Source: Caulobacter rhizosphaerae
GTDB lineage: Bacteria > Pseudomonadota > Alphaproteobacteria > Caulobacterales > Caulobacteraceae
Assembly: GCF_010977555.1 (NCBI RefSeq)
Contig: NZ_CP048815.1
Coordinates: 3,092,501 to 3,156,500 of the forward strand
Reading direction: 5' to 3'
DNA length: 64,000 nucleotides
The position numbers and the translations under genes were made by a program. The notes under the pieces were generated by a model. The model ran no database searches and was not told where the DNA came from. It saw nothing but the letters and a program-made list of their open reading frames with translations. This document shows, piece after piece, positions 48,704-59,534 of this stretch. Each line of letters begins with the position of its first letter. Position 1 is the first letter of the stretch.

Positions 48704-49720
48704 CTAGCCCTTCGATTCACGGCCGCCCGCCTTGCGCGACAGCCACGCGGTTTCCCGAAGCCACCGCTTGAGCGGCCGCGCCGGGAATCCAGTCCATGTT
48801 TCGCCGGCCGGCACGTCCTTGAAGACCGACGCCGAGGCGCCGATCTGGGCGCCCGCGCCGACCGTCAGGTGATCGGCCACGCCGGCCTTGCCGCCGAACG
48901 CGACCCCGTCGCCGACCACGGTGCTGCCGGAAATGCCCGTGAAGGCGGCGGCGACGCAGTTGCGACCGAGCCGGACGTTGTGGGCGACATGGACGAGATT
49001 GTCGATCTTGGTGTTCTCGCCAATGGTCGTGTCGCCAAAGGCGCCGCGGTCCACGCAGCTGTTGGCGCCGATCGTCACCCCGTCCTGCAGCACGACCCGG
49101 CCCAGCTGAGGCAGGTCGACGACGCCCGCGGGCCCGCCGGCCGCGCCGAATCCCGCCTCGCCGATCACCGCGCCGGCGTGGATCGACACCCGGTCGCCGA
49201 TCAGGGCGAAACCGATCACGGCGTTGGCCCCGATCCGGCAGTCGCGCCCCACGGTCACGCCCGGGCCGATCACCACGCCTGGCGCCAGCCAGGTTCCCCG
49301 GCCGATTCGCGCGCCCTGGCCGATGGTCACGCCCGGAGACAGGGTCACGCCCTCCTCCAGTTCGCTGTCGGGATGGACGTGCTGAGCGCCGTCGTGGCGG
49401 CGTGGGGCGTGCAGGCGCTGGGCGGCGGCGGCCCAGGCCGCCTGCGGGTGGCTGGTCAGCAGCAGGAGGCGGCCGGGCGGCGCGCGGTCGGCGTGTTCGG
49501 GCTTCAGGAAACAGGCCGCGCCATCAAGGCCTGCCAGATCGGCCAGGCGCTTTGGATCGGACAGGAAGGTGACGGCGCCGACGCCCGCGCTTTCGAGCGG
49601 CGCCACGTGGGAGATCCGGTGATCGCCGCCAGCCGGATCGGCCAGCCGAGCACCGCTCAGGCTGGCCAGTTCCGCGAGGGTCGCCGGACCCAGGTCTTCG
49701 AAAAAGCGCGGGTCCGGCAT
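48704..49720 (-). CDS. lpxD: UDP-3-O-acylglucosamine N-acyltransferase
   Basis: 338 residues: N-terminal uridine-binding domain (residues 1-100, LPxD-like start) and a left-handed beta-helix with many hexapeptide repeats (GVTIGQGARIGRGT). Third lipid A step. The ATG at 49720 has AGAGG 5 bases upstream, better than the ATG at 49750. Confidence 0.95.
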   Translation of the reverse strand: MPDPRFFEDLGPATLAELASLSGARLADPAGGDHRISHVAPLESAGVGAVTFLSDPKRLADLAGLDGAACFLKPEHADRAPPGRLLLLTSHPQAAWAAAAQRLHAPRRHDGAQHVHPDSELEEGVTLSPGVTIGQGARIGRGTWLAPGVVIGPGVTVGRDCRIGANAVIGFALIGDRVSIHAGAVIGEAGFGAAGGPAGVVDLPQLGRVVLQDGVTIGANSCVDRGAFGDTTIGENTKIDNLVHVAHNVRLGRNCVAAAFTGISGSTVVGDGVAFGGKAGVADHLTVGAGAQIGASASVFKDVPAGETWTGFPARPLKRWLRETAWLSRKAGGRESKG

Positions 49721-49766
49721 CGGTCCTCTCGTGAGCGGCCCAGGCGTCATGCCCGGGCCGACTCGA

Positions 49767-50414
49767 CTACTTCTTGGGAGTCGTCGGCTGGAGAGCTTGA
49801 GCCCCCGGAGCCGCTTGGTCCAGACGTTCGCGATCGAAGGTCAGGGTCTTGATCCGGGCGTCGACCGCGGCGACGACCGAGTCGGTGATGTCCATGGCCG
49901 GGTTGCCCAGCAGAACCGACTCCCGCTCGATCAGGATCGAGCAGGTCTTGGCCTGGTAGGCCTGGCGGATGGCCGGGTCCAGTTCCTGATAGACGCGGGC
50001 CAGTTGCTTCTGCTCGGTGGCCTCGACTTCGCGCTGGCGCAGCTGGCCCTTGCGCTGGAAGGCGTTGCCGCGCACCTGCAGGGCGGCGGCCTGCTGTTCG
50101 AGCGCGCTTTGGTCCAGGGTGGCGCGCTTGGCGTCCAACGCCTTGGCGTCGGTTTCCAGGCTGGTCCGCTCGGCGTTCAGTTCGGCGTTGACCTGCGAGA
50201 TGATGGTCTTCAGGCGCGCGTCGACGGCCTTGCCCACCTGCGAGCGGGCGACGGCGCCTTGGCTCGAGAAGATGCAGACGCCGGCGATCGGCGCGCCGTG
50301 GGTGACCGGCGGCGCGGCCGGGGCGGTCGGAGGCGTGGCCTGGGCGAAGGCGCCCGACGCCGTGGCGAGAGCGGCCAGACCCGAAACGGTCGCGGCGAGG
50401 AACTTGGAGGTCAT
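49767..50414 (-). CDS. skp: Periplasmic chaperone Skp/OmpH
   Basis: 215 residues. Sec signal MTSKFLAATVSGLAALATAS ending FAQA, then a helical rod rich in Gln, Ala, Glu and Lys (residues 60-170), the arms of the trimeric chaperone that shields outer membrane proteins. One Cys occurs in the early mature part (GVCIF) and another near CSILIERE. The C-terminus is short. 5 bases after bamA. Confidence 0.9.
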   Translation of the reverse strand: MTSKFLAATVSGLAALATASGAFAQATPPTAPAAPPVTHGAPIAGVCIFSSQGAVARSQVGKAVDARLKTIISQVNAELNAERTSLETDAKALDAKRATLDQSALEQQAAALQVRGNAFQRKGQLRQREVEATEQKQLARVYQELDPAIRQAYQAKTCSILIERESVLLGNPAMDITDSVVAAVDARIKTLTFDRERLDQAAPGAQALQPTTPKK

Positions 50415-50419
50415 GCTGA

Positions 50420-52777
50420 TTAGAACCTTGTGGAGGTGGAGAACCGGAAGGTTTCGGTTCTGTCGTAGTCTTCTTTAGCGAGAATATGGCTGAAATCGAA
50501 CCGGATGGGCCCCATGGGGGACTTCCAGTCGATGCTCAGGCCAGCCGAAGCCCGCAGGCCCAGCCCGTCCTTGATCTTCGGATTGTCCAGTCCGGCCTTG
50601 TCCAGCCGGTCGACGTCGTCCAACTGGCCCGCCGTGCCGAAGTCGGAGAACACCGCGGCCTTGATGCCGTACTGCTCGGGCAGGAACGTCGGGACCGTCA
50701 GCTCGAACGTGCCGATGGCGTAGAGCTTGGCGCCCAGGGAGTTGCTGCTCTGGTTGCCGTTGGTCGTGTCGCGCGGGCCGATGCCGGCGATCTCGAAGCC
50801 GCGGAACGAGCTGCCGCCCTTGTAGAAGCGGTCGTTGATGCGGATGTTGTCGCCGCCCCAGCCCTCGATATAGCCCGCCGAACCGACGGCGCTGAAGATG
50901 AAGTCCTTGTTGAAGCCCCAGTACCAGCCGGCGTCGGTCTCGGTCTTCAGATACTTGGTGTCGCCGCCGAAGCCGGCCAGGTCCTGGCTCAGGTCGGCGA
51001 ACCAGCCGCGGGTCGGTTGGATTGGGTCGTTGCGCTTGTCGAGCCGCAGATTGTAGCCGATCAGCGAGGTGATGTACGAGCCGCGCTGCAGGCACAGGAT
51101 GTCGGACACCTGGCCGTTGGTGCAGAGGCTGTCCTCCACGCTCACCTTGTCCTGGCGGAGCTGGTAGCGCAGGCCCATCGAGGCGTTCTGGGTCAGCGGG
51201 AAGCCCAGGCGCAGCGTGCCGCCGGTCGATTCCGTATCGTAGGCGGCGTAGTCGCTCAGGTCGTAGCGATACGAGTACAGATCCAGGCCCGCGCGCAGGT
51301 CTCGGCCCAGGAAGCGCGGCTCGGTGAAGCCGAAGTCGATCTGCTGGCGCAGCGAACCAACGGAGACGCGAGCCCGCAGGTTCTGGCCGCGGCCGCGGAA
51401 GTTCCGTTCGGTGATGCCGACGTCCAGCACCAGCTTGTCGACCGAGCTGTAGCCGGCGCTGAACGACAGTTCGCCCGTCGGCTGCTCCTCGGTCTTGACC
51501 CGCAGGGTCGTGCGGTCCGGCTGAGCGCCGGGCACTTCCTCGATGTTGACGTCCTTGAAGAAGCCCAGGGCGCGAACGCGGTTCTTCGAGCGGTCGACCA
51601 GGACGCGGTTGTAGGCGTCGCCCTCGGCCACTTCCAGTTCGCGGCGCACCACGTAGTCCAGCGTGCGCGTGTTGCCGACGATGTCGATCCGGTCGACATA
51701 GACCCGCGGGCCTTCCCGCACCGAGAACACCACGTCCACGGTGTTGTTCTCGTGGTTGGGCACGTAGCGCGGGCGCACGTCCACGAACGCGAAGCCGGCC
51801 GCGCCCGCCGCGAAGGTCAGGGCGTCGGTGGCCTGCTCGATCTTGTCGTCTTCGTACAGCTGGCCGGCGCGGATCGGCAGGATCTGGGCCAGCAGGTTGC
51901 CGTCAAGCTTCTTCAGTTCGGTCTCGACCGTGACCTTGCCGAACTTGTACTTGGGGCCTTCGTCGATCGTATAGGTGACCGCGAAGCCGTTCTTGTCGGT
52001 GGCCAGTTCGGCGACGGTGGCCACCACGCGGAAGTCGAAATAGCCGCGATTGCGGTAGAACTTGCGCAGCTGCTCGCGGTCGTACTCGATCCGGTCCGGA
52101 TCGTAGTTGTCGTTGCTGGTCAGGAACTTGTACCAGTGCGACTCCTTGGTGACGATGACGTCCTTCAGGTCGTTGTCCGAATATTCGACATTGCCCAGGA
52201 AGTTGACGCCCAGCACGCCGCTCTTGGGGCCTTCGCTGATCTCGAACACCAGGTCGACGCGCTTCTGCGGCAGCTCGACCACCTTGGGCGTCACGGTCGC
52301 CGAGATGCGGCCCGAGCGCCGATACAGCTCGATGATGCGCTGGACGTCGGCCTGGACCTTGGCGCGGGTGAAGATGCCGCGCGGACGGATCTGCACCTCG
52401 TCCTTCAGCTTGTCTTCCTTGAGCGCCGAGTTCCCCTCGAAGACCACCTGGTTGATGATCGGGTTCTCGACGACCTTGACGATCAGGTCGCCGCCTTGCA
52501 GCTCGATCTTGACGTCGGCGAACAGGTCGGTGCGCGCCAAGGTCTTCAGCGCCAGGTCGAGGCGCTGGGGATCGACGGTCTCGCCCGGCTGGATCGGCAG
52601 GTAGGACAGCACGGTCCCCTGCTCGATCCGCTCGTTGCCCTGCACCACGATGCGCTGGACCACGCCCGTAGTCTGGGCCTGGGCCAGGGCCGCCTGCGGC
52701 GCCGTGAGGGCCGTGGAACCGAGAAGGAGCGCAACGCCGGTGGCGAACGCGGCGCTGTGGGCGCGAATTTTGCTCAT
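50420..52777 (-). CDS. bamA: Outer membrane protein assembly factor BamA
   Basis: 785 residues. A signal sequence (MSKIRAHSAAFATGVALLLG...) precedes five POTRA-like domains, then a C-terminal beta-barrel with VRF/I motif near RFYKGGSSFRGF. Ends with an F (TSTRF), normal for barrels. It inserts proteins in the outer membrane. The ATG at 52777 gives a standard signal peptide; an ATG at 52789 and a GTG at 52822 that overlaps the rseP stop are alternatives. Confidence 0.95.
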   Translation of the reverse strand: MSKIRAHSAAFATGVALLLGSTALTAPQAALAQAQTTGVVQRIVVQGNERIEQGTVLSYLPIQPGETVDPQRLDLALKTLARTDLFADVKIELQGGDLIVKVVENPIINQVVFEGNSALKEDKLKDEVQIRPRGIFTRAKVQADVQRIIELYRRSGRISATVTPKVVELPQKRVDLVFEISEGPKSGVLGVNFLGNVEYSDNDLKDVIVTKESHWYKFLTSNDNYDPDRIEYDREQLRKFYRNRGYFDFRVVATVAELATDKNGFAVTYTIDEGPKYKFGKVTVETELKKLDGNLLAQILPIRAGQLYEDDKIEQATDALTFAAGAAGFAFVDVRPRYVPNHENNTVDVVFSVREGPRVYVDRIDIVGNTRTLDYVVRRELEVAEGDAYNRVLVDRSKNRVRALGFFKDVNIEEVPGAQPDRTTLRVKTEEQPTGELSFSAGYSSVDKLVLDVGITERNFRGRGQNLRARVSVGSLRQQIDFGFTEPRFLGRDLRAGLDLYSYRYDLSDYAAYDTESTGGTLRLGFPLTQNASMGLRYQLRQDKVSVEDSLCTNGQVSDILCLQRGSYITSLIGYNLRLDKRNDPIQPTRGWFADLSQDLAGFGGDTKYLKTETDAGWYWGFNKDFIFSAVGSAGYIEGWGGDNIRINDRFYKGGSSFRGFEIAGIGPRDTTNGNQSSNSLGAKLYAIGTFELTVPTFLPEQYGIKAAVFSDFGTAGQLDDVDRLDKAGLDNPKIKDGLGLRASAGLSIDWKSPMGPIRFDFSHILAKEDYDRTETFRFSTSTRF

Positions 52778-52818
52778 GGGACCAATCATGGACGGACGGC
52801 CGGGCTCACGCGAACAGG

Positions 52819-54015
52819 TCACGAGAACAGGCCGCCAATGAATTTGAACACGTCGTAGCGGTGAAGATCGTTCCAGGCCGCGAACAGCATGAAACCAAGG
52901 ATCAAGGCAAGCCCCGCTCTGAAGCCGGCGGCCTGGAACTCGGCCTTCAGCGGTCGCTTGGCGATCGCCTCGTAGGCGTACATCAGCAAATGGCCGCCAT
53001 CGAGCACCGGTATGGGCAGCAGGTTCATGAAGCCGATGCTGACCGACAGGGTGGCGACCATGATCATCTGGCCAACGAAGAAACGCAGCAGCAGCGTCTG
53101 GATGTCGGGCGCGTCGGCTGTGGTGGCCGAGGCCATGGCGCCCACCGCGTGGCCGATGCCGATCACGCCGCTGATCTGGTCGGCCGAGATCTGGCCGGTG
53201 ACCAGGCGTCCGAGGTAGAAGCCGATGGTGCTGATCTGGTCCCAGACCTGCACGGTGGCGTCGGGAATGGCGCGCCAGATCGACGAGCGATAGTGGTAGG
53301 GGCGGCTAGTGTTGCCGATGCCCAGTTGGCCGATCTTCATACGGCCGTTGATCTTGTCGACGACCTCGACCTGGACCGGGGTGGCCACGAGATGCAGGGT
53401 CTGATCGCCACGCTCGACCGTGAAGTCGATGGGCAGACGCGCCCGGAGCATGACATAGCCCTTCAGCTCTTCGAAGGTCTTGATCCGACGACCATCGGCC
53501 TTGGTGATCAAATCGCCGGGTCGGAACCCGGCCGCGGCGGCCGGGCTATTCGCGGGAACCGTCTCGATTGTCGCCGGATGGCGATATTCGCCCAGGGTCA
53601 CCATGAAGACGGCGAACACGGCGATCGCCAGCAGGAAATTGGCCACGGGACCGGCGACGGCGATGATCGCGCGCTGCCATACGGGTTTGAAGTGGTAGTA
53701 GCGCGAAACGGCCGCCTCGCCCTCGCGCGCGGCGATCTCGCGCTTGAGGACCGCCAGGTCGCTGCCGTCCGGCACGCTGGCGGCGTTGTCGTCGCCGGAG
53801 AATCGCACATAGCCGCCCAGGGGGATCGAGGCGATCCGCCATTCGACGCCGGTCTTGTCGCGCCACGCCACGATCTTGGGGCCAAAGCCGATTGAGAAGC
53901 AGTCGATCGCCACGCCACAGGCTCGCGCGGCCCAGAAATGGCCGAGCTCGTGCACTGTCACGACGACGGACAGCACGAACACGAACGCAAGAAGGCCCGT
54001 CAAAAACCCGATCAT
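52819..54015 (-). CDS. rseP: RIP metalloprotease RseP
   Basis: 398 residues. HELGH active site at 22-26 in the first membrane helix, one PDZ domain near 110-200 (VPANSPAAAAGFRPGDLI), and the second metal ligand in LLPIPVLDGGH. Cleaves membrane anti-sigma factors or signal peptide remnants. Usual length for the one-PDZ alphaproteobacterial type. 29 bases after dxr. Confidence 0.95.
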   Translation of the reverse strand: MIGFLTGLLAFVFVLSVVVTVHELGHFWAARACGVAIDCFSIGFGPKIVAWRDKTGVEWRIASIPLGGYVRFSGDDNAASVPDGSDLAVLKREIAAREGEAAVSRYYHFKPVWQRAIIAVAGPVANFLLAIAVFAVFMVTLGEYRHPATIETVPANSPAAAAGFRPGDLITKADGRRIKTFEELKGYVMLRARLPIDFTVERGDQTLHLVATPVQVEVVDKINGRMKIGQLGIGNTSRPYHYRSSIWRAIPDATVQVWDQISTIGFYLGRLVTGQISADQISGVIGIGHAVGAMASATTADAPDIQTLLLRFFVGQMIMVATLSVSIGFMNLLPIPVLDGGHLLMYAYEAIAKRPLKAEFQAAGFRAGLALILGFMLFAAWNDLHRYDVFKFIGGLFS

Positions 54016-54044
54016 AAGGTGGCGCCCAACTCCCCGGTCAGTCT

Positions 54045-55253
54045 CTAGATATGATTCTGGCCGACAACCTCGGCCGCAATGCGGCGAGCCGAGGCGTCGG
54101 TCATCATCGCGCTGTCGAGGGCGTCGTCGACGCTATAGGCGAGTTCGCCCAGGCCGTTCATGCGCTCAAGTGTCCCCGCCACCGCGCGCGCAATATCCAG
54201 AAAGCCGATCTGGCGGTCAAGGAAGGCCGCGACGGCCACCTCGTTGGCGGCGTTCATGGCGGCCGGCGCGCCGCCGCCCAGACGCAGGGCTTCGCGGGCG
54301 ATGGCGATCGACGGGAAGCGGTCCAGGTCCGGCGCCTCGAAGGTCAGCTGGCCATAGGCGGCCAGGTCCAGGGGCTTGGCCGGCCATGAAAGGCGCTGGG
54401 GCCAGGAGAAGGCGCAGGAGATCGGACTGCGCATGTCCGGCGGACCCAATTGAGCCAGGGTCGAGCCGTCGGCGTATTCGACCAGGCTGTGGATCACGGA
54501 CTGCGGGTGGATCACGACGTCGATGCGCTCTTGCGGAGTGTCGAACAGGTAGGACGCCTCGATCATCTCGAGGCCCTTGTTCATCATCGTCGCGGAATCG
54601 ACCGAAATCTTGGCGCCCATCGACCAGTTCGGATGGGCCACCGCCTGTTCCGGCGTGGCCTTGGCCATGGCGGCCTTGTCCCAGGTGCGGAAGGGCCCGC
54701 CCGAGGCCGTCAGGATCAGGCGCGATACCTGGTCGATACAGTCGCGCTGCAGCACCTGGAAGATCGCCGAGTGCTCGGAATCGACGGGAATCACCGAGCC
54801 GCCGGCCTCGTGGGCGATGGCCAGCAGGGCCGGACCGGCGCAGACCAGGCTTTCCTTGTTGGCCAGGGCGATGACCGCGCCCGTGCGGGCCGCGGCCAGG
54901 GTCGGGGCCAGGCCCGCCGCGCCGACGATGGCCGACATCACCCAGTCCGCCCCCATGGCGGCGGCCTCGGAGACCGCGGCGGCCCCGGCGGCGGCCCGGA
55001 CGCCCGAACCCGCCAGGCGCTCGCGCAGCTCCGGCAGGCAGGTTTCGTCGTCGATGACCGCGACCTGGGGCTTCCAGCGCAGGGCCTGCTGCGCCAGCTT
55101 CTCGACGTTGCGGCCGGCGGTCAGGGCCAGGATCTCGACGCCAACGTCGGCCTGTTCGAACAGGTCCAGCGTCGAAACGCCGATGGACCCCGTCGACCCC
55201 AGCACCACGACCTTGCGGGCCACGCCCGGGCGAGGGTGAGTCAAGGCAGCCAT
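54045..55253 (-). CDS. dxr: 1-deoxy-D-xylulose 5-phosphate reductoisomerase
   Basis: 402 residues. NADPH loop [15 protein letters not shown], metal and substrate residues in NKESLVCAG and [10 protein letters not shown], then [23 protein letters not shown] and PQSVIHS. MEP pathway of isoprenoid synthesis, feeding UppS. ATG at 55253 used; an ATG at 55259 gives two more residues. It overlaps the cdsA 3' end by 13 bases. Confidence 0.96.
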   Translation of the reverse strand: MAALTHPRPGVARKVVVLGSTGSIGVSTLDLFEQADVGVEILALTAGRNVEKLAQQALRWKPQVAVIDDETCLPELRERLAGSGVRAAAGAAAVSEAAAMGADWVMSAIVGAAGLAPTLAAARTGAVIALANKESLVCAGPALLAIAHEAGGSVIPVDSEHSAIFQVLQRDCIDQVSRLILTASGGPFRTWDKAAMAKATPEQAVAHPNWSMGAKISVDSATMMNKGLEMIEASYLFDTPQERIDVVIHPQSVIHSLVEYADGSTLAQLGPPDMRSPISCAFSWPQRLSWPAKPLDLAAYGQLTFEAPDLDRFPSIAIAREALRLGGGAPAAMNAANEVAVAAFLDRQIGFLDIARAVAGTLERMNGLGELAYSVDDALDSAMMTDASARRIAAEVVGQNHI

Positions 55254-56089
55254 CCCCATTGGTCGAGCAGCCGCGCGCCGGCGACCACGATCGCCGCGAA
55301 CATCAGGCCGTCGACGCGGTCCAGCATGCCGCCGTGGCCGGGGATCAGGTCGCCCGAATCCTTCACGCCGAACCGGCGCTTCAGCATGGATTCCCACAGG
55401 TCGCCCGCCATGGTGGCCAGGCCGCCCAGCAGGCCGATCGCGGCCGCCACGGGCCAGGCCAGGTGCAGGTCCGGCAACGCAGGCAGCGCCTGGGACAGGG
55501 CCACGATGCCCACCGCCCCCAGAGAGGCGGCGACCAGCCCGCCGAAGAAGCCCGACCAGGTCTTGTTGGGCGAATAGCGCGGCCAAAGCTTGGGCCCCTT
55601 CAGCAGACTGCCCGTCGCGAAGGCGAAGATGTCGGCGAACCAGGTGACGGTGAACATCAGCAGGGTCCAGGACAGGCCCGCCTCCATCCGGCGCAGCCAG
55701 ATCATCGCGATCACCGCCGGCGCGATATAGATCACCCCATAGGCCGCGTCGGCCCGCCGCTCGACCGCGCCGCGGGCCATCAGGGCGGCGGCCACGGCGC
55801 CGACGATCACCACCGGCCAGGTGATGTAGTAGTGGCCGCGGAAGGCGACGATCACCGAGATCGCCACGGCCGCGCCGATCGCCAGGGCCACGCCCAGCAC
55901 GGCCCGCCGGGCGCTCATCTCGGCCCACTCGCGAGCCAGCAGCGCCACGCCCACCAGGATCAGGCCCAGGTACCAGACGTCGCCGAACCAGACGGCGGCC
56001 ACGACCGTAGGCACCAGCACCGTGGCCGAGGCGACACGGATCCGCAGGTTGCTCCAGTTGAAACGTTTAGCCGGCGACGGCGACGTCAT
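55241..56089 (-). CDS. cdsA: Phosphatidate cytidylyltransferase
   Basis: 282 residues, about eight membrane helices, with the CdsA signature near the C-terminus ([23 protein letters not shown]). Makes CDP-diacylglycerol for phospholipids. The ATG at 56089 is well supported: GGAGGT lies 10 bases upstream, while the ATG at 56107 contains that site. It overlaps uppS by 23 bases. Confidence 0.95.
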   Translation of the reverse strand: MTSPSPAKRFNWSNLRIRVASATVLVPTVVAAVWFGDVWYLGLILVGVALLAREWAEMSARRAVLGVALAIGAAVAISVIVAFRGHYYITWPVVIVGAVAAALMARGAVERRADAAYGVIYIAPAVIAMIWLRRMEAGLSWTLLMFTVTWFADIFAFATGSLLKGPKLWPRYSPNKTWSGFFGGLVAASLGAVGIVALSQALPALPDLHLAWPVAAAIGLLGGLATMAGDLWESMLKRRFGVKDSGDLIPGHGGMLDRVDGLMFAAIVVAGARLLDQWGWLP

Positions 56090-56846
56090 CGACGGCGATA
56101 CCTCCATAGCGACGGTCGCGGCTGCGATATTCCGTCAACGCGGCGGCCAGGTGTTCGGGCCCATAGTCCGGCCAAAGAACATCCTGATACACGAGTTCGG
56201 CGTAGGCGCATTCCCAAAGCAGGAAGTTCGAGATCCGCTGCTCACCGCTGGTGCGCACGATGACGTCCGGGGCCGGAGCCCCCGCCGTCGACAGGTGTCG
56301 CTCGAACAGCGCCTCGTCCAGGTCGGCGGCCCGCGCTTCGCCGCGCTCCACCGCCTCGGCGAAGGCGCGCGCGGCGTCGGCGATGTCGGCCCGGCCGCCA
56401 TAGTTGAACGCCACCTGCAGCAGGAAGGCGTCGTTATGGCTGGTGCGGCTCTCGGCCCGCTCGATCACGGCCAGTACGTCGGCGGCCAGTCCCGTGCGGC
56501 GACCGATGATCCGGACTTTCACGCCCTCGCGGGCCAACCGGTCGATATCGGACTCCAGATAGGCCTTCAGCAGGCCCATCAGTTCCGACACCTCCTGCGG
56601 CGGACGGCTCCAGTTCTCGGTGGAAAAGCCGAACACCGTCATCACGCCCACGCCCAAGGCGGCGGCGCCTTCGACGGTCCGCTTCAGGGCGTTGACGCCG
56701 GCGCGATGGCCCAGGACGCGCGGCAGGTTGCGCCGCTTCGCCCAACGGCCGTTGCCGTCCATGATGATGGCCACATGCAGCGGCCGCCCCGACTTGGCGC
56801 CCCCGGCGCGCGTCGAGACATCCTGCAGGCCGGTCGTCGGCGCCAT
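56067..56846 (-). CDS. uppS: Isoprenyl transferase (undecaprenyl diphosphate synthase)
   Basis: 259 residues. Family motifs HVAIIMDGNGRWAKRR with catalytic Asp, LGHRAGVNALK, and ISNFLLWECAYAELVY. Makes the lipid carrier for peptidoglycan and polysaccharides. The ATG at 56846 is preferred; a GTG at 56876 is also in frame. Confidence 0.95.
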   Translation of the reverse strand: MAPTTGLQDVSTRAGGAKSGRPLHVAIIMDGNGRWAKRRNLPRVLGHRAGVNALKRTVEGAAALGVGVMTVFGFSTENWSRPPQEVSELMGLLKAYLESDIDRLAREGVKVRIIGRRTGLAADVLAVIERAESRTSHNDAFLLQVAFNYGGRADIADAARAFAEAVERGEARAADLDEALFERHLSTAGAPAPDVIVRTSGEQRISNFLLWECAYAELVYQDVLWPDYGPEHLAAALTEYRSRDRRYGGIAVDDVAVAG

Positions 56847-56890
56847 GCGCTTCAGCCTTCCCTCATCTCCCCCCACAACGCAGGTCGATG

Positions 56891-57457
56891 CTAAACCTGC
56901 ATGATCTCTTGTTCCTTGGTTTTCAAGGCCTCGTCGACCTGCTTGATGGCCGCGTCGGTCATCTTCTGGACCTCGGTCTCCATCTTCTTCAGCTCGTCCT
57001 CGCTGATGACGGACGCCTTTTCGGCCTTCTTGAGGTCGTCATTGGCGTCGCGACGGATGTTGCGGACGGCCACCTTCTGGGCTTCGGCGTACTTGCCGGC
57101 CACCTTGACCAAGTCCTTGCGGCGCTCTTCGGTCAGCGGCGGAATCGGAATGCGCAGGTTGTTGCCCTCGACCACCGGGTTGAGGCCCAGGTCCGAGTTG
57201 CGAACCGCTTTCTCGACGGCCGAGACGACGCCCTTGTCCCAGATGTTGACGTTGATCTGGCGCGGCTCGGGGACGCTGATCGAGGCGACGGTGTTGAGTT
57301 GCACCATCGAACCGTAGGCGTTGACCATGATCTGGTCGAGAAGGCCCGCGGACGCGCGACCGGTGCGCAGGCCAGCGAAGTCTTCCTTCAGGGATAGCAC
57401 GGCTTTTTCCATGCGGTCCTTGTAGCGGGACAGGACGGGTTTTTCGGCGGTGGCCAT
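56891..57457 (-). CDS. frr: Ribosome recycling factor
   Basis: 188 residues, mostly helical. Conserved LRTGRASAGLLDQI and PPLTEERRKDLVK. Splits post-termination ribosomes with EF-G. Follows pyrH by 25 bases. Confidence 0.96.
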   Translation of the reverse strand: MATAEKPVLSRYKDRMEKAVLSLKEDFAGLRTGRASAGLLDQIMVNAYGSMVQLNTVASISVPEPRQINVNIWDKGVVSAVEKAVRNSDLGLNPVVEGNNLRIPIPPLTEERRKDLVKVAGKYAEAQKVAVRNIRRDANDDLKKAEKASVISEDELKKMETEVQKMTDAAIKQVDEALKTKEQEIMQV

Positions 57458-57482
57458 GGCTTGGGCTCTCTTCGCTGGGAAA

Positions 57483-58220
57483 TTAAGCGGCGCGGACGCC
57501 GGAGACGACGGTGTGAGTCCCCTGCCCCTTGAGGACGTTCAGCAGGTTGCCGCGTCCCTTGATGGAGAAGACCACGATCGGGATGTTGTTGTCGCGCATC
57601 AGGGCCACGGCCGAGGCGTCCATCACCCGCAGGTCCTTGGCCAGCACGTCCATGTAGTCGAGGGTGTCGTAGCGCTTGGCTTGCGGATCCTTCTTGGGAT
57701 CGGCGCTGTAGATGCCGTCGACGCTGGTCCCTTTGAACAGGGCGTCACATTGCATTTCGGCGGCGCGCAGGGCCGCGGCGGTGTCGGTGGTGAAGAACGG
57801 ATTGCCGGTGCCGGCGGCGAAGATCACCACCCTGCCCTTCTCCAGGTGCCGCTGGGCGCGGCGGCGGATGTAGGGCTCGCAGACCGTGGCCATCGGGATG
57901 GCCGACTGCACGCGGGTGGAGACGCCGATGCGCTCCAGGGCGTCCTGCATGGCCAGAGCGTTCATGACCGTAGCCAGCATGCCCATGTAGTCGGCGCTTG
58001 AGCGCTCCATGCCCTTGGCCGCGCCGGCCATGCCGCGGAAGATGTTGCCGCCGCCGATCACCAGGCACAGCTCGACGCCGGACTGGACGATCTCGCGGAT
58101 GTCCTCGGCCACCGATTCGACGGTCTTGGTGTCGATGCCGTAGGGCGTGTCGCCCATCAACACCTCGCCCGAAACCTTCAGAAGCACGCGGCGGTAGGGT
58201 CTGTGCTGGGGTTCGGACAT
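57483..58220 (-). CDS. pyrH: UMP kinase
   Basis: 245 residues of the amino acid kinase fold. Conserved [22 protein letters not shown] and [18 protein letters not shown]. Phosphorylates UMP; in the pathway ahead of PyrG. ATG at 58220 gives the standard N-terminus. Confidence 0.96.
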   Translation of the reverse strand: MSEPQHRPYRRVLLKVSGEVLMGDTPYGIDTKTVESVAEDIREIVQSGVELCLVIGGGNIFRGMAGAAKGMERSSADYMGMLATVMNALAMQDALERIGVSTRVQSAIPMATVCEPYIRRRAQRHLEKGRVVIFAAGTGNPFFTTDTAAALRAAEMQCDALFKGTSVDGIYSADPKKDPQAKRYDTLDYMDVLAKDLRVMDASAVALMRDNNIPIVVFSIKGRGNLLNVLKGQGTHTVVSGVRAA

Positions 58221-58335
58221 GCGGGAGGCTCTTCCTGAGTCGTCGGGACGCAACATAGTGCGCGTTCCGGAAAAGTGGGATCGGTTTTCCGGGCTCAAAC
58301 CGGCCAGATCGCGTGCAGGTGCGCGACCGGGGCGC

Positions 58336-58375
58336 AAAAAAGGCGCGGCGCGCGCTCGATGCGCGCCGCGCCTTT
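58336..58375 (-). terminator. Intrinsic terminator between tsf and pyrH
   Basis: A 15-bp stem (58339-58353 with 58361-58375) with a 7-base loop, followed by a T-run on the minus strand. It separates the rpsB-tsf unit from pyrH. Confidence 0.85.
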
Positions 58376-58433
58376 CGTAGGCGGTCGAATCCGACGCCCC
58401 CTTTCCGAAGAACGGGAAGGCGTCGGAAAAGAC

Positions 58434-59372
58434 TTAGGCCTGGCCGGCCATGGCGGCGACTTCGGCGGCGAAATCGCCTTCCGGAGCCTTTTCGACGCCT
58501 TCACCCAGGGCCAGGCGAACGAAGCCCTTCACGGTGAGCGGCGAGCCCAGTTCCTTGCCGGTTTCGGCGACCAGTTGCTCGACGGTCTGGTCCGGGTTCA
58601 TGACGAAGGCCTGCTTCAGCAGCACGACTTCTTCCAGGAACTTGCGGATGCGGCCTTCGACCATCTTCTCGACGACGGCCGGGGGCTTGCCCGACTCCAG
58701 CGCCTGCGCGGTGAAGATCTGGCGCTCCTTCTCGATGGCGGCCTGGTCCAGGTCGTCCGGCGACAGCGACAGCGGGGCGGTCGCGGCCACGTGCATGGCG
58801 ATCTTGCGGCCCAGCTCCAGGATCTTGGCCTGGTCGCCGGCGCCTTCGATGGCCACCAGCACGCCGATGCGGCCCAGGTCTGGGGCGGTGGCGTTGTGGA
58901 TGTAGGACGACACCGCGCCCTGGGCGACCGAGAACTTGGCCGAACGGCGCAGGACCATGTTCTCGCCGATGGTGGCGATCAGGTTGGTCAGCGTATCCGC
59001 CACGACGTCGCCGTCGGCGGTCTTGGCCGCGTTGATGGCGTCCACGCCGTCGTTGTCCAGGCCGACGGCCGCGATCTTGCGGACGGCGTTCTGGAACAGC
59101 TCGTTGCGACCCAGGAAGTCGGTCTCGGCGTTCACTTCCACCGCGGCGGCGGTCATGCCGGCGCCGTCGTTGCGGACGGCGATGCCGACGAGGCCTTCAG
59201 CGGCGACGCGGTCGGCCTTCTTGGCGGCCTTGGACAGGCCCTTTTCGCGCAGCCAGTCGATGGACGCGTCGATGTCGCCGTTGTTTTCGACCAGGGCCTT
59301 CTTGCAGTCCATCATGCCGACGCCGGACTTTTCGCGCAGCTCTTTCACCAGCGCAGCGGTCACTTCAGCCAT
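58434..59372 (-). CDS. tsf: Elongation factor Ts
   Basis: 312 residues. [23 protein letters not shown] is the family start, and the conserved core includes ALxE-like [12 protein letters not shown]. It exchanges GDP for GTP on EF-Tu. Start at 59372 is supported by GGAGG 8 bases ahead. Confidence 0.96.
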   Translation of the reverse strand: MAEVTAALVKELREKSGVGMMDCKKALVENNGDIDASIDWLREKGLSKAAKKADRVAAEGLVGIAVRNDGAGMTAAAVEVNAETDFLGRNELFQNAVRKIAAVGLDNDGVDAINAAKTADGDVVADTLTNLIATIGENMVLRRSAKFSVAQGAVSSYIHNATAPDLGRIGVLVAIEGAGDQAKILELGRKIAMHVAATAPLSLSPDDLDQAAIEKERQIFTAQALESGKPPAVVEKMVEGRIRKFLEEVVLLKQAFVMNPDQTVEQLVAETGKELGSPLTVKGFVRLALGEGVEKAPEGDFAAEVAAMAGQA

Positions 59373-59445
59373 GAGTTCCTCCATTGAAACGTCAGAGCGC
59401 TTCCAACCGCGACCAGGACCGGTCCGGCGGGGAAACGCGTGAAAC

Positions 59446-59475
59446 AAAATTACGACCGGGCTTGATAGCCCGGTC
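59446..59475 (-). terminator. Hairpin between rpsB and tsf
   Basis: GACCGGGC pairs with GCCCGGTC around a 6-base loop, followed on the minus strand by TAATTTTG. It resembles a terminator or an attenuator that lowers tsf relative to rpsB. Confidence 0.55.
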
Positions 59476-59534
59476 GCATGTCAGGTTCACGAAGACCGGA
59501 CCGGGACCGAAATCCCGATCCGGTGATCGGAAAA

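Noticed and set aside
55241..56107. A longer cdsA start at 56107
   Set aside because: The Shine-Dalgarno sequence GGAGGT lies inside that extension and at good distance from the ATG at 56089.
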